64,000 bases of DNA from Gymnopus androsaceus JB14 (taxonomy: Eukaryota; Basidiomycota; Agaricomycetes; Agaricales; Omphalotaceae), in NCBI GenBank assembly GCA_009733575.1, contig ML769709.1, positions 1 to 64,000 on the forward strand, in the 5' to 3' direction. A model generated the notes under the pieces. That model was not told the DNA's origin, ran no database searches, and saw nothing but the letters and a program-made list of their open reading frames with translations. The position numbers and the translations under genes are program-made. This document shows positions 1 to 11,508 of this stretch, piece after piece (position 1 is the stretch's first letter; each line of letters starts with the position of its first letter).

Positions 1-20
1 CATGTCGCGATTCAATAAAG

Positions 21-240
21 TGATGAAATTTTTGCCACACCATAGTAAGCTCCTAGCTCCTTCGATTGTTTTTCAAAGGTGCTCCGATGGTGCTCGTGAT
101 ATGTAGAATGTTCTTCAAAGATGCTCCGATGGTGCAGCTTGAGTTTGCCATAAAAATTAATGCCAATTGCAAGTCATTTAACAATTTAATAGAGCGATGA
201 AGATTTTGCTACATCATAGTAAGCTCCTAGCTCCTTCGAT
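21..240. repeat. Diverged direct repeats at window start
   Basis: A ~46-bp block ending in ctcctagctccttcgat occurs at 21-66 and again at 195-240. Between them a ~20-bp block containing gctccgatggtgc is also repeated (about 76-94 and 117-136). This looks like a degenerate tandem duplication with a period near 175 bp. No coding potential was seen. The stretch 241-759 holds nothing I can name. Confidence 0.6.
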
Positions 241-759
241 ACTTAATGTCAAACAGCGGGTGAAAAACGGAGGAGAATAAAGCCTGATGAATCATTCACT
301 AAGCTCTTTCGATCCTCAATGTCTGAGCCTTGATATGTAGTGGGTTAAAAATTTATGTTCCAACTTCAGTCGCCACACCATAGGGGCTTACAACAACTTT
401 TGCCACTGCGGGCTCAAGACGGCGAGGAATCTTTAAAAGCGACGGTACTCACTTGGTACTCACTTACCTGGGGAATTCCGAATTAGTAGTAGCTCTGCCG
501 ATTCAGCAGTCGGAGCAATTAATCAGTATTTCAAGTTCAGGAGAACTTGAATCGACTTGTCTCCCTTGGTTGTAATAACTGGAGTTGAACCTCCCTGAGA
601 TCTGAGATTCAAAGCAAGTTCCTTAAGGAGAAAGTCGGGATTTAAAGCGCAAAAAACGAATTAATTTCCCTAGCTTCCCTAGCAGTTGTATATCCTAATA
701 CACTGTTATTCCATTGCTAGGTCGACTATCCGGAATTGGACTTTTTTCCTCAGAAATCC

Positions 760-1035
760 AGCACGTAAACTTAAACACTCCATACGTACTCCGCACGCTT
801 GATACTCGCCGCTACCTTCTAGATGCTCATGAGGACTATCAGATCTCCGATACTCCACTGGCAGCCTGGGCAGTAGATACCCAAATCAATGAAAACCTCA
901 ATATGTAAACATGCTCCATACGTGCTCGAACGCTTGAATCTTCACTACCTCCTAGATGCTCATGAGGACTATCAGATCCGGATACGATACTCCACTGGCA
1001 GCCTGGACAGTAATTATGCACATACCCAAATCATG
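760..1035. repeat. Tandem duplication, ~135-bp unit
   Basis: Two adjacent units (about 760-895 and 901-1035) share long stretches, including ctagatgctcatgaggacta and ctccactggcagcctgg. Unit 1 has an open frame with a YVLR...RYLLDAHEDYQ pattern and unit 2 carries a frame-broken copy of it. The pattern is vaguely like a beta-trefoil repeat and may be the 5' part of the lectin-like relic that follows, but this is only a guess. Confidence 0.5.
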
Positions 1036-1219
1036 TCATCATAATGAATGCGACGCCAAGTATAAGAGGGAACGAATCCTCTAGCAGTTTCCCCATCTCA
1101 TCCCCATGATTCTCGCATCTGGAAAGGTTTACAGCTCATCAGTGTCGCTTCAGCGAAACTCCTGACGTCTCTACAACAAACGATCACAACGGTATAACAA
1201 ACACTTTTTTTTCTCATAG

Positions 1220-1715
1220 ATTTCCTGACTGACGTCGTCCTAGTCGAGAGTCGCGTTGACAAAGGCCAAGATAATCAGAAGGTAGGTATATCTACTATAG
1301 CGCATCGCACCATCTTACGAGCCCCCTTATCATCTCAAGTGGCGCGCAGAGCATATTGCAGATGATGGTTGGGCACTCAGAAGTCTTTATCAACATGACG
1401 GACAGGTCCTTTACCTCAACTACAGCGGGAAAGAGCGATCTCTTGTCGGTGGTTCCGATTTACGTCGGTGGAACATTACGCAGTGGAATACACGAGGCGG
1501 GGCAGAGTTTAGGTATGTACTTGCTTCTGGTTCATTGACTACTTAATTTATTCATTAATTTCTATTTTTTACTCAGGCTTTGGGTCCCCGATGCGCCATC
1601 GCCTGGACAGGTGGCTGAAGTCGCTGGCGGAAATGATGGCGATGGTACGGAAATCAGGTTGTGGACTCTAATGACTCTGCAGCACAGTTCTGGTTATTCC
1701 AAGAGGTCCCGAACT
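1220..1715 (+). pseudogene. Ricin-B-like lectin relic
   Basis: Three exon-like blocks with GT...AG borders can be read: about 1220-1281, 1340-1512 and 1577-1715. The second and third join in frame (GAG TTT AG|G CTT TGG). The joined peptide shows spaced aromatic repeats (DGQVLYLNYSGKE, RRWNITQWN, DGTEIRLW, AQFWLFQEV) like a ricin-type beta-trefoil carbohydrate-binding domain. After the TEIRLWTL segment the frame slips by one base; adding one base restores a W...NDSAAQFW reading. No convincing start codon or full trefoil was found. I see the repeat pattern directly; the family call is an inference and could be wrong. Confidence 0.35.
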
Positions 1716-2070
1716 AGTCTCTGAGGGGATCTCTGAGCTCTCGCAGTCGTGGGAGTGAATGTATACATTTGTACCTATGCTAGTGAATCTATGCTAGCGA
1801 ACGTTGATTCGTTATTCAATTATGGGCCAAAGCGAGACTTCTGGAACTTACCTTCTACTTGCTGGTGCGTTAGTAAGACAGTTTTATCTTGTTACTCGCG
1901 ATTTCATTGTTTTCGGGGTCACCGTTGATATCGCCGAACACAAATACTCGACGATTCGTCACTGTTAAGCTGACTATTCATGCATTTAATATAAGGTTTT
2001 CACCTCTCAGGGTGGTTTCCCTCCTACCACAAACGTACCATTACGACCAAATTACGATTAACAAGCTGTT

Positions 2071-3634
2071 CTAGTTCGCAGCGTTGCCATCGGTCACACG
2101 GTGTACACCATTCGGGGTTCCCTCTCTTTGCTTCTTCAACCACTCCAATGACTGATACTTTACCGGGTACATTGCCTGTCTCCACTTCCTCCTCTCCTCG
2201 TTCCATTCCGGCAACACGTCCTTCAATTCAGGCCTAGCCTCGACGATTTCTCGCTTCAGATCAGCAGCGTAATCTTCTTCGTCTGAACCGAGGGCACTAT
2301 AAGTGAACAGCGACGAGGCCTCTAGACCCGTTTCTTGAGCCTCTATCTCGCGCCGCCTTTCGATGTCCTGTATTCGTTCTTTCTCGAACTGCAAGCGACC
2401 TTCAGGAGTAGTCGGGTATGCAATCTCGTTCGTCCAGATCAAAGCAAGCCATGTACTCGAGACATCCGTGATAGTGAAAGGTGTGAAGGACATCACAGAT
2501 CCGACGAAAGCAAGGGTCGGGTTATAGGCATATAGTATGTGTTTGTGTAAGGAGGGGACGCGGCGGGACTGCAGGGATTGAGCGGACACTTGAGACATCA
2601 ACGGAGTGATGGAAGCGGAAGGTGCATCTGGGCTTCGCACATGAAGGAATGCAGGATTTGGAAAATATCCTGAACCAATAAAGACGACATCTATATCTTC
2701 GATTATCGTTTCGTCTAGTAGCTCCGCAGTGACCTTATCGTTCTCTTGCAAAATGAATCGCTTTACTGGAGATACGTCCTTAATCCGCACATCAGGGAGA
2801 CTGACGAAATGCTTGAACGCAGGACGGCGGATACTGCGATATACGGGATCTTTTGCCAATGGTACAAGATGTGCAGCTATGTCGTTGGCTGAATTTCCAT
2901 TCCCGATGACCAGAGCACGCTGGGCGGCCTTTAGTGTAGATAAGAAGGAGATATTGATTGACATACTTTTCCTGCGTATTTCTGAGGACCTCGATACCAT
3001 TTAGCGTGTACCGCCAATCCTTTCTTCTTCAAATCTTCCATGCCCGGCGTTCCAGGCCACAAGGGATCATCGTACCAGCCAGTACAAACGACCACTGCAT
3101 CCCACACTTCAGAGCGAATCTCCCCTCGATCTGGCGATCTCCAATCCCGCGTCGTCACATTCCAACCTTTCCCGGCCTCAAGCTCCTCTACACGCACAAC
3201 CTCAGTATTCAGCCGAATATTTCCTCGTTCCAAATACACCTCCGCGAAGCCCCGCAAATAATCGTATGTTTCTCTCAGCGTCGGAAACGGTTGGTGGGGC
3301 GTAGTGGGTGGCTCAGGAAAAGGTGATCCAGAAAAGGAAAGGAATTCAGGGAGAACGTTTCCAATTAGACCAGGATAAGCAGGAGATGGCCATCGAGGGG
3401 TATCCGACGCGTTGTTCTCATCGTCTTCGTTGAAATACCTGAGTATAGCAGTCAGATGGATGATATATACGATAATAAGTGATATACATACCAGACTCCC
3501 CCGACATCATCTCTGCGTTCGACAATCTCTACGCGATCGTATGAACCAAGCTTTATAAGATTCCGCAACGTAACGATTCCCGAGGGCCCTGCTCCAATAA
3601 TCAAGATTCGTTTTGGATGGGCTAGGGTATCCAT
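2071..3634 (-). CDS. Flavin-containing monooxygenase (FMO-like)
   Basis: Three exons on the minus strand: 3634-3492, 3438-2967 and 2928-2071, joined in frame to about 490 residues. The N-terminus carries the FAD-binding GAGPSG motif (residues ~14-19) followed by VERRDDVGGVWY. The NADPH-binding GNGNSA motif lies near residue 214, right after the second intron. Between them are the PG...H...Y segment and CTGWYDDP typical of FMO-like enzymes. Such enzymes use NADPH, FAD and O2 to oxygenate soft nucleophiles or ketones; the substrate cannot be told. No signal peptide or membrane anchor is evident. Intron 1 is 53 nt; intron 2 is only 38 nt, unusually short, yet splicing it is needed to keep the frame and joins the conserved motif. 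The ATG at 3634 gives the canonical dinucleotide-fold start. The frame has no lesion, so the gene looks functional. Confidence 0.85.
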
Positions 3635-3907
3635 GCTATAGGGGGGAGTTCGACAATCAGAATTGCCATCGTTCGCCTTATTAAGTACGGAGGTTCGGAG
3701 TCCAGGTGCAAGATAAAAATGGCGTCACATGTCGACCAGATGTCGTGATCTTTCTAAAACTGGCACTGGCTCCTCCGAGTCCTCGTCTTGCTTAAGCTCT
3801 AGGTGCCTCATATTCCGTCGAGCAGCCTAGGTTCCGACTAGATCCAACACAAACCAAAGAAGCTTCCATTCCGGAGGTCCGTAGTGAACAAAGAATGTTG
3901 TGTGAGT

Positions 3908-4558
3908 CTACTTTCGTGCAATCTCCCGTCCTCCGATATAATTCCATGTCCAACTTGCCATAATCATTGTCTTCCGCCGCCATGACCTCGTCCATCCCAA
4001 GCTTCCTGATCTCTATGCGAGCCACGCAGCTTCCCCAGTCCAATCTCTCTTCCCCATAATCACTCCGTCCAGACCTCCAACATATGCAACCATTCTTTTC
4101 TGCGTGTATACGAACGGAGCGGGCTTTCCTGGATGGTTGAGAGCATTCACTAGGTACTCGGCCTTTTGGACCGCCACTATGAGGGAGTCAAGATAGACCC
4201 CAAAGCAAACGTCTCATAAACTCAGGGTCTCACCTTCTGCGGTTGTCGGTAAACCCTTATCGAAGATATCTGCAGCGTCTCCCAAAGCGTACACATCTTC
4301 CAACACAGTTTGGTCAGACTTCAATACACGAAGACTTTGGTCTGTTCATATACGGCCAAGCTTCTTCGCTTTCAACAGCCCATGAAGAGATTCAACGAAA
4401 TCACACTGCTTGTTTCCTGTAGCCCACGCAACCATCCCACACGGTATCCTCCCATCTTCCTTCGTATACAGCGCGCCATCTTCAATCCTTTCGATATGCG
4501 AATTGGTTTTAATTTCTACCCACGTTTCTGGAGCGACTGCAGTGCATGCCCCTTATTG
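3908..4558 (-). pseudogene. NDH-2 type NADH dehydrogenase, 3' half, broken
   Basis: The minus strand encodes the C-terminal half of an alternative (rotenone-insensitive) NADH:ubiquinone oxidoreductase. Seen in order: GRIPCGMVAWATGN, GRI, SLRVL, DVYALGDAAD, LPTTAEVAVQKAEYL, MVAYVGG and SWRRK...GREIARK. These match the family's second nucleotide-binding fold and C-terminal membrane-associating region. A 57-nt intron (4177-4233) splices in frame. Two in-frame stops break it: TGA at 4346-4348 (after GRI) and TAG at 4013-4015 (in the AWL...RS segment). The homology ends at a splice-acceptor-like site at 4559, where hAT transposon sequence begins; the N-terminal half is absent. In life the family oxidises NADH at the inner mitochondrial membrane. 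Confidence 0.75.
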
Positions 4559-4589
4559 CTGTTTTCAAAAAAGAGAAAAGAAGTATTAC

Positions 4590-5984
4590 ATACTGGAGAC
4601 AATGTAGTGCTGCACGCCAAGGCTTTATTCCAGCACACAAAGCATGAGCATTAACTAGAGGTTCCAATGTGGTGCACATAGTATCATTATTGGTCGCATT
4701 GTCACATGTAATCCAGCCAATCTATGAAAGCCTCATTAGTATATGGGTTGCTGTCAGTAGAACAATCACACCTTGTGGATGATACCAATGCAAGCAAATA
4801 TTTTGAAGAGAGCACACTCAAGATGAACACTATTGTGGGCAGTATTTATCTGCATGAATCCTAAAAGAGCCAACTGCTGTACACAAGTCCTCAATCCAAT
4901 GACTGGTAATGGCAAAATATGCATCGCCATTGGATGCTGACCAGGCATTGCAGGTCAATGAGATAAGACCTTTGACTGCATTACTCTATTTGAAAAAAAA
5001 TTCAACCAATGAGCTAAAAGAGAAATAAAATAAACCTACATTGAGGCATTGTGCAGGTCAGTGAGATTCTTTTTGAACCTTGCAATTATGTATACTCTGG
5101 TTGCCTTACAATTGGGGATGTTGACACCATGGGCTGCTCGAGAAGCAATATCAATCATCTTATGAAAAGATGGGTGCTCTAAAGCTCAATTGGCTGAAGT
5201 GGATTTGTCATTTATGGGCATTGAGAAGAAAAGAAAGGGAAAAAAAAGAAACTTACCTGGTCAATACTGACAAGCCACTCGATTGCTGCTTCACAGAAAG
5301 TAGCATCAGAGTAAGGAATGCTAGGCTTGGCCTCTGGCTTTTCTTCCAAGTGTGGATCAACTGTCGATTGTTTGAGCTTGGCGGATGCATCCTGTGCAGC
5401 AACTTTGCAAGCTGCAACAACCTTTGGAAGCATGGACATGAAATTATTCTTTTTGCACCATTGTTTGTATAAGGGCTAAACTGATGATTGAGGAATAGTC
5501 ACAAGATATTCAATTGGCAAAAAAAAAAACATACTGCATAGGCTGATTCCAAGTGTTGGCGTAAAGTTGTTACTTCATTTACAAGTAGTTTCTCCGACTT
5601 ACTTTGTCTGCAAAGGAGAAATCAAGCAGTGAAATATCAGCGAATTATAATAGATACACATGAGCATTTGGGACACTTCCTCTTCATTTTCCATCTATCT
5701 TCTGTGGTGCATTGAAGAACACATCCACATCTGCCCTCTTCTCCTGAATTGACAACTTTCCCAAAATATCCTGATCTTTGAGTTCTTCCGAGTCATCTTC
5801 AAACTCTTCAGGTGTGATGGTGGTCTTAGGCTGAGCAATGTGAGCTAAGATTAATATATTAATTTCAAGCTATGTTGGCATGCAATAATTAGTACTTGCC
5901 CTTCTTTGGCCTGGGCTGTTGAGTGCTCTCAAACTCTGATCCCAAGTCTACAAGCTCTGGTTCATGTGTACCAGTTGGCTGCAT
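4590..5984 (-). pseudogene. hAT-family transposase relic
   Basis: Read on the minus strand, exon-like blocks give an acidic N-terminal segment (GTHEPELVDLG, then TITPEEFEDDSEELKDQDIL), CEAAIEWLVSIDQ followed after an intron by ALEHPSFHKMIDIASRAA, then LTCNAWSASNGDAYFAIT and GWITCDNATNNDTM. The last two are the hAT RNase-H-fold signatures (S-x-T-x-D/N-x-W and T-C-D-N-A-x-N-N). The junction after the ...SIDQ block is off by one base and a TGA follows the KIDGK block, so the gene is dead. The C-terminal dimerisation region is missing: homology stops near 4590, next to the NDH-2 relic. No clear terminal repeats or 8-bp target duplication were found for this copy. Confidence 0.7.
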
Positions 5985-6949
5985 CAGCAAAAACTGTTTT
6001 GAGCCCAGGAGGATCTAAGGTCTCCTAGTCCTCTTAGGCAACCTGAGGCATCCTAGTTGGCCCAGGAAAAAGGGTAAAAGATATCACCAGAGGGAGCCTC
6101 ATTGCAGCCTGAGCACAATCTGAGCACAACCTGAGTGCAACCTGAGCACAACCTGAGTACAACCTGAGGGAACCTGGGGCAGCCTGAAGAAGCCTGAGGA
6201 AGCCTGGGACAGCCTGAGATTTATCTAGAACTAGGATTACAAGCTAAATAGCTTCAATAAACTAGTACATTGAATTATAATGTGTATAAATATCATTAAA
6301 AGAACAGTAGACACCCCAATTATTTGAATTTATCTACATCTAATTGTGTAAAATAAGCGCCCAAATAAGCGCCAAACTGCGTGGGTGCCTGTAGACTGCG
6401 TACAATTAAAACTCTGTTGATGGGGTCAAATCAGATTCATCATGAAGTAATAGTTAACTTGATCAATATGTTATACTTGAACTTGAGTTAAAAATACTTA
6501 AGTGAGGTGTTCCAATTCATAAGTTAAGGCTAGTAAAACATTAATGAGTCTCAAAAAATAAGTTCACTTTGAAATAAGTCAAAAATCTATGAGTTTAATG
6601 AGATGATAAGGTTTAAGTAATATAAATGTGGAAATTGAGCAGAAAGATACAGCTGAATAATAAAGTATAAGAATTATTTTTTGGGTTGTATAACTCAGCA
6701 GAAGTATCCCTAGGTTATCTCAAGTTGCCTCAGGCTTCCCAGGCTTCCCTAGGCTTCCTCAGGCTTCCTCAGGCTCCCTCAGGTTCTTTCAGGCTCCCTC
6801 AGGATTCCTTCAAGAAGCCCAGGAATAAGGGGATAGACTTATGCAAGCCTGGGAGACCTAGGTATCCTGGGTGTCCTGGGTGTCCTAGGAGACCTAGGTA
6901 ATCCTTAAGTGTCCTCAGGTCATCCAAGGCCAGACCATTTTTGCTGATG
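5982..6949. mobile_element. Foldback element with minisatellite arms (968 bp)
   Basis: The block begins catcagcaaaaa and ends with the inverse, tttttgctgatg. The left arm (about 6000-6240) is built of short units such as cctgagcacaa and gcctgaggaagcctg; the right arm (about 6700-6910) holds the inverse units (cttcctcaggc, gtcctgggtgtcctagg). The arms frame a ~450-bp AT-rich centre. The termini match those of the 180-bp MITEs at 8706 and 17361, which suggests mobilisation by the same kind of transposase. No coding sequence was seen; open frames in the arms are products of the repeat. Confidence 0.6.
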
Positions 6950-8705
6950 TAAAAGTGCAATTGGCCTGAAATAACATCACATTAAAGGGTAAATGTCTTC
7001 AGGACACTTTGAAATTCCAAAAATTAGGCTCCGGCAACAGCAGCAGAGCAAAAATGTCAGGTGGGCATGGGAATTCACTACTATATAAGGATAAAGGAGG
7101 GGGGGAGGGGGGGCCTAAGAAGCCTTAAGGTCAAAATACAATGTGATATCTGAAATTTTATTTTTGCATACCCCTTGCTCCAGAGTGCTCCAGACGTAAA
7201 GCTGTTGGATTTGATTTGTGCCGAGTGCTGTTGCTCGCCACAGCTTCTGATTGGAAATTAGTATTTGCTGTATATAATCCTGCCTGTAGTACATCAATCC
7301 CCCATCTGTTTGCCTCCCTGCCACCACTACAAGGCTCTAATGGAATATACTGTTTGACTCTGCCTATCTCTTGAGTGACACCATACCCATGTATCCCAGC
7401 AAAAGCTTGGTCTTGTGTGTGCATGAGACAAGCTTCAAGTTTGTGGGGACAACTTGGGGGGTAAAAAGGTAACTTATTCTTTTTGTAGCTAGCATCAGTG
7501 TATATACAAAACTACCTAACTTCTAACACACTGGTGTATATCTGTCAGTAGGTAATATATTGAGTCTCAACAAGACTGAGACACTGTAAGTCAATAAGTA
7601 GGTTCAGGGTTTATGTACAATGTAAGTGAATGTCCATTTTATCAAGTCCAAAGAACTTGTTGCAACTCATACATGTATACATGCATGTCAGGTGCAACAC
7701 CCCCTCTCCACTTTAAAAGAAAACAGGGGGGGAAAGCAAAAAGAAAAATGACAGGAAAAAACAACATTTGAGTACCAAAAACACAACTCACTAGAACTAA
7801 CCCAAAGTCACTGAAGACAGAATAATGGAATGGAACTGTGGATGAACTATATGTACTTTATATCTAAATATCAAAAGAATGTTTGAACCTGCATAACAAA
7901 CAAGAAACAAGCAGACAACAAAGCAAAATCAACAAGACACATTCATCTGGAACTTGCTTCGCAACTACAGTAGTCTACATAGCTCGGGTAGCTCCTGTAG
8001 TCATGTAGCAATGCCAAAGTACCCTGCTACGTAGATCAGTGTAGAGAGCTGTATACTGATGTAAAGCAGCCTTCCTGAGCGCAGCACTCTACAGGACCTA
8101 CGGAGATCCACCGATCTTCAGGGTTTGTACAAATGATGCCTCCGACCTTCACCTGTTTGATTCCCAGAACAAGAACACTAATTGTCTAAATAGATTCATT
8201 GTAAGTATAGCAAGTAACGTGTGTGATAGCAAACGTGAACTAGTGCATCGTAAAGTAAAGAGGACTACTAGTGGTGAACAAATTAAGAAGTAATACATAT
8301 ATAGTAATGAACCCATTGGGTCACCCATCACTTGTTCAGTATTGAAAGAACTTTCTTGATTGTCTTGGTGAGCTACTCAACGAGAGCAACTTTATTCTGT
8401 GTCATGATAAGCGATACAGAAATTGAAAGAGATACCACTTCTACGAGCCACCGTTTTCACTGGCAATGCCAATTTCAGGAAATGTTGAGTGTGAGTACGT
8501 AGAGAGAATTGGGGGGTCAAGAGTGAGAGCAAAAGAAGCTTCAAGTCCAAACTCGAGTATCTATCCAGCTTTGCATGCCCGTGTCACGGTGCTTCTCTGG
8601 GTTGACATGAAGGGATGCGCGGATCTGAAGAAACCAACATTGAAACAGCAAGATTCGGGGATAGCACCTAGAAAGGATGTTAGTGCTTCCCGGAGACATG
8701 AGAAC
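6950..8705. other. Gene-free stretch
   Basis: No gene was recognised. There is a G-rich run (gggggggaggggggg) near 7097-7113. AT-rich sequence elsewhere has only short chance open frames. Confidence 0.5.
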
Positions 8706-8884
8706 CATCAGCAAAACCTGTATTTTCGCTGGAGGTCTCCAGAGATCTCTGGAGCTTGACAGCTGTCAAAAAAACTGTCAATTTTCTCCAGAGATCTCCA
8801 GAGGTCTCTGGAATAGGGTACCTTGCTCCAGAGATGTCCCAAATGAATGGGTTTTCTCCAGCGAAAATACGGGTTTTGCTGATG
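8706..8884. mobile_element. MITE, 179 bp (copy 1)
   Basis: Terminal inverted repeats catcagcaaaacctg / ggttttgctgatg with subterminal ctccagcgaaaatac. The interior is a string of palindromes (ccagagatctctgg, gacagctgtc). Directly flanking bases are AC on both sides, possibly a 2-bp target duplication. A copy in reverse orientation at 17361-17540 differs at only about two bases plus one A in a homopolymer, so both moved recently. Confidence 0.75.
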
Positions 8885-8906
8885 ACAGGTTCGATCCGTC
8901 CCACTG

Positions 8907-10387
8907 ACACTCCGCGGGATCAATTATAAAACAGCCGAAACTTATTCCGAAAAAGATGGAGTAAATGATGATAAATTTCGCCAAAGATTTCACTTGAAAC
9001 AGTTCATATATTGCGCCCGGAATATAGTTAGAATAATATAATCTTTTTCATACATAATCCCGGCTGAAAAAGTTGGTGGGAATTAGTTAATATTTCCACA
9101 GGAAGACAGAATCAATTTCACCTGGTAAATTGTTATGATTCTATCCGGAAAAGGAATCAGGATGAAAGACCTTTACCACTGCTAAAAGACCATCTATTGC
9201 ACCCGGGAAAGGTCCTGTAGTCTTTGATCTTTCCTGCTCGTAATTCCCTAACTTTTACGCCATCAAACACATGGCACCCAGTTACTGCCCATTGACTATT
9301 TGGCAACTGCCCAGTTGCCTGGGTTCTGATGGTCAATTATCAGATGGTCAACAACAATTGATTGTTGGACATTGTGGCCCAAGTTATGCTTACAAAGCAC
9401 CGGGTCCTCAATGCTTAGTAAGCCCATACTCCGAACTCTCATACACACTGTGATCACCAATAAGTTATAACTATGCTTTTCAGCCTTAGCAAAACATTGC
9501 AGGAATTAGATTATTTCAATACTTACATATGAGAAATACACTTTCTCAAAGAAAAGTATATAATAAATTCCAATGGGCTAATTCAGACCTTTTGAATTTT
9601 TAATTTTCTGCATATTTCCAAAATCAGAAGTTTTCAACTGAGTTTAGAATCATTCTCAGTGTGCATTGAATACTTTACTTCACAATAAGAGTGAAAGTAA
9701 TCATATAAGGTGAGACATGAAGACCTGCTTGAATTAATGTTTTAGGTGGCAACATGGATTTTAGCCTCTGGCTAAAGCATAATTATTGGTAAATATGGTT
9801 ATGGTAGCTTCTGATAAGTATATTTATCTACTGTTCAGGACTGAAAGTTCGAAGTATGAGCTGACTAAGCATTGAGGAACCGGTGCTTTGTAAGCATAAC
9901 TCGGGCCACAATGTCCAACAATCAATTGTTGTTGACCATCTGATAATTGACCATCAGAAGCCAGGCAACTGAGCAGTTGCCAAATAGTCAATGGGCAGTA
10001 ACTGGGTGCCATGTGTTTGATGGCATAAAAGTTAGAGAATTACAAGCAGGAAAAATCAAAGATCACAAGACCTTTCCCAAGTGCAAAAGATGGTCTTTCA
10101 CTAGCAGTAAAGGTCCTGAATTCCATTTCCTTTTTCATATGGAATTGTCAGAATTTTGCAGGCAAAATTTGGGCAAAATTGATTTTGTTTTCCTATCAAA
10201 ATACTGACTAATTCCCACCAACTTTTTCAGCCAGAATTATATATGAAAAAGATTATATTATTCTAACCATATTCCGGGCACAATATATGACCTGTTTCAA
10301 GCCAAATCTTTGGGGAAATTTATCATCATTTCCTTCATCTTTTTCGGAATAAATTTCGGCTGTTTTATAATTGATCCCGCGGAGTGT
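8907..10387. mobile_element. Foldback element, 1481 bp
   Basis: Ends are acactccgcgggatc (8907) and gatcccgcggagtgt (to 10387). The arms are inverted copies of each other over ~530 bp each (8907 to ~9440, ~9850 to 10387), with an unrelated ~400-bp loop. Shared inverted blocks include one starting with atggcacccagttactgccc near 9271, whose inverse ends near 10012. The open frames of ~60 residues in each arm are the same sequence read from either arm and are not genes. No target duplication was clear. Confidence 0.7.
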
Positions 10388-11508
10388 GAGATCCAGGTGG
10401 ATACATGTGAGTTTCGCAGCAGAGGATATTTTGGGATGCTCTGTCTTGCAGGGCTCAGCCTGTCATTCTACATGACCTACATAGAGCTCTGTAGAGCTTG
10501 GTTGGAATGGTTGGGTATGAGAGTGGGTGCAGCCTCCTTGATATGTATATTTAATTAGGCTGAGGTCTGTCATCTTAATTTTCCATACAGTGTAATTATC
10601 AGAGCTGCGCAGAGTTGATCCAGTAAGTGAATGATGACTCTGTAGACATGTTTTGATGTGATGGGTGCAAATGGGGAAGAATACAAGTTTAGATGTGTAG
10701 ATGATAAAGAGAAATGGGCAACTAGTAAAACAGCGAGCAAATTCAGTAAGGGCCGGGGTCCATAACCAATCCATAACCTATTGAGATAGATGGCTCGAGT
10801 CTGTGTGTTAAAGAATAAGATTGTTATGTTGGCTGAGCTCTGAGGAGCTCTTATATACTGTACAGAAGGTATTCTAGAAGTTTCTACTAGCTACCAGTAA
10901 GCACTGTAAACCATGAAGTATCACCAATGGCAGACTAAAGAATAAATACTATAGTAGTAAGTCTGTAAGGAAAATCCAGAGTTGCTCTGATGTAACAGTC
11001 AAAGCGTCATATACAACTTCAAAGCCATGGTTCAAATTTTTGCCTTCTACTAGGGAAGGTACTAGCAGCTTGTCAAGCCTCTGAAATCTGTTTCCTGGTA
11101 TTCAGACTTTGGTCAATGGTCATGCAAAGTGACACAATATCTCCACTACGATTAGTCCGCTGCTGCCTTGCTTTTAGACTAGGATAGTCTTCTCTCCACC
11201 CTAACTCAACCACAAAGGCTGTATGTGCTTCCTCAAGTCAACACCAACAGTGACTGTATTCACCACCCGGTGCGCACTGAGCGAGTATTCAGCTTTCGCT
11301 CTCCCTGAAATCCGTGCATCAAATCAGGAAACTCTACAGGTTTCGCCCATAATAAATATATTCATCCCAAAATCAAAACATCCATTAAATAGACCAAAAT
11401 TCGAGAGATGACTCGATGACTCCTCTCTAAGTTTATTTAATCTGAACGCATTAGACGTGTTTGTTGTGGCAGATCTGTCGAGAGCCTCAGCCATGCACCA
11501 GTGGACTA
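10388..11508. other. Gene-free stretch
   Basis: No coding sequence, repeat or RNA was recognised. It contains the 3' flank of the minus-strand DUF6533 gene. Confidence 0.4.

Noticed and set aside
6100..6200. CRISPR-like short repeats
   Set aside because: Units are contiguous 11-13 bp minisatellite repeats without spacers, in a eukaryotic transposon.
9271..10012. Pair of ~60-residue frames on opposite strands
   Set aside because: They are the same sequence in the two arms of the foldback element.
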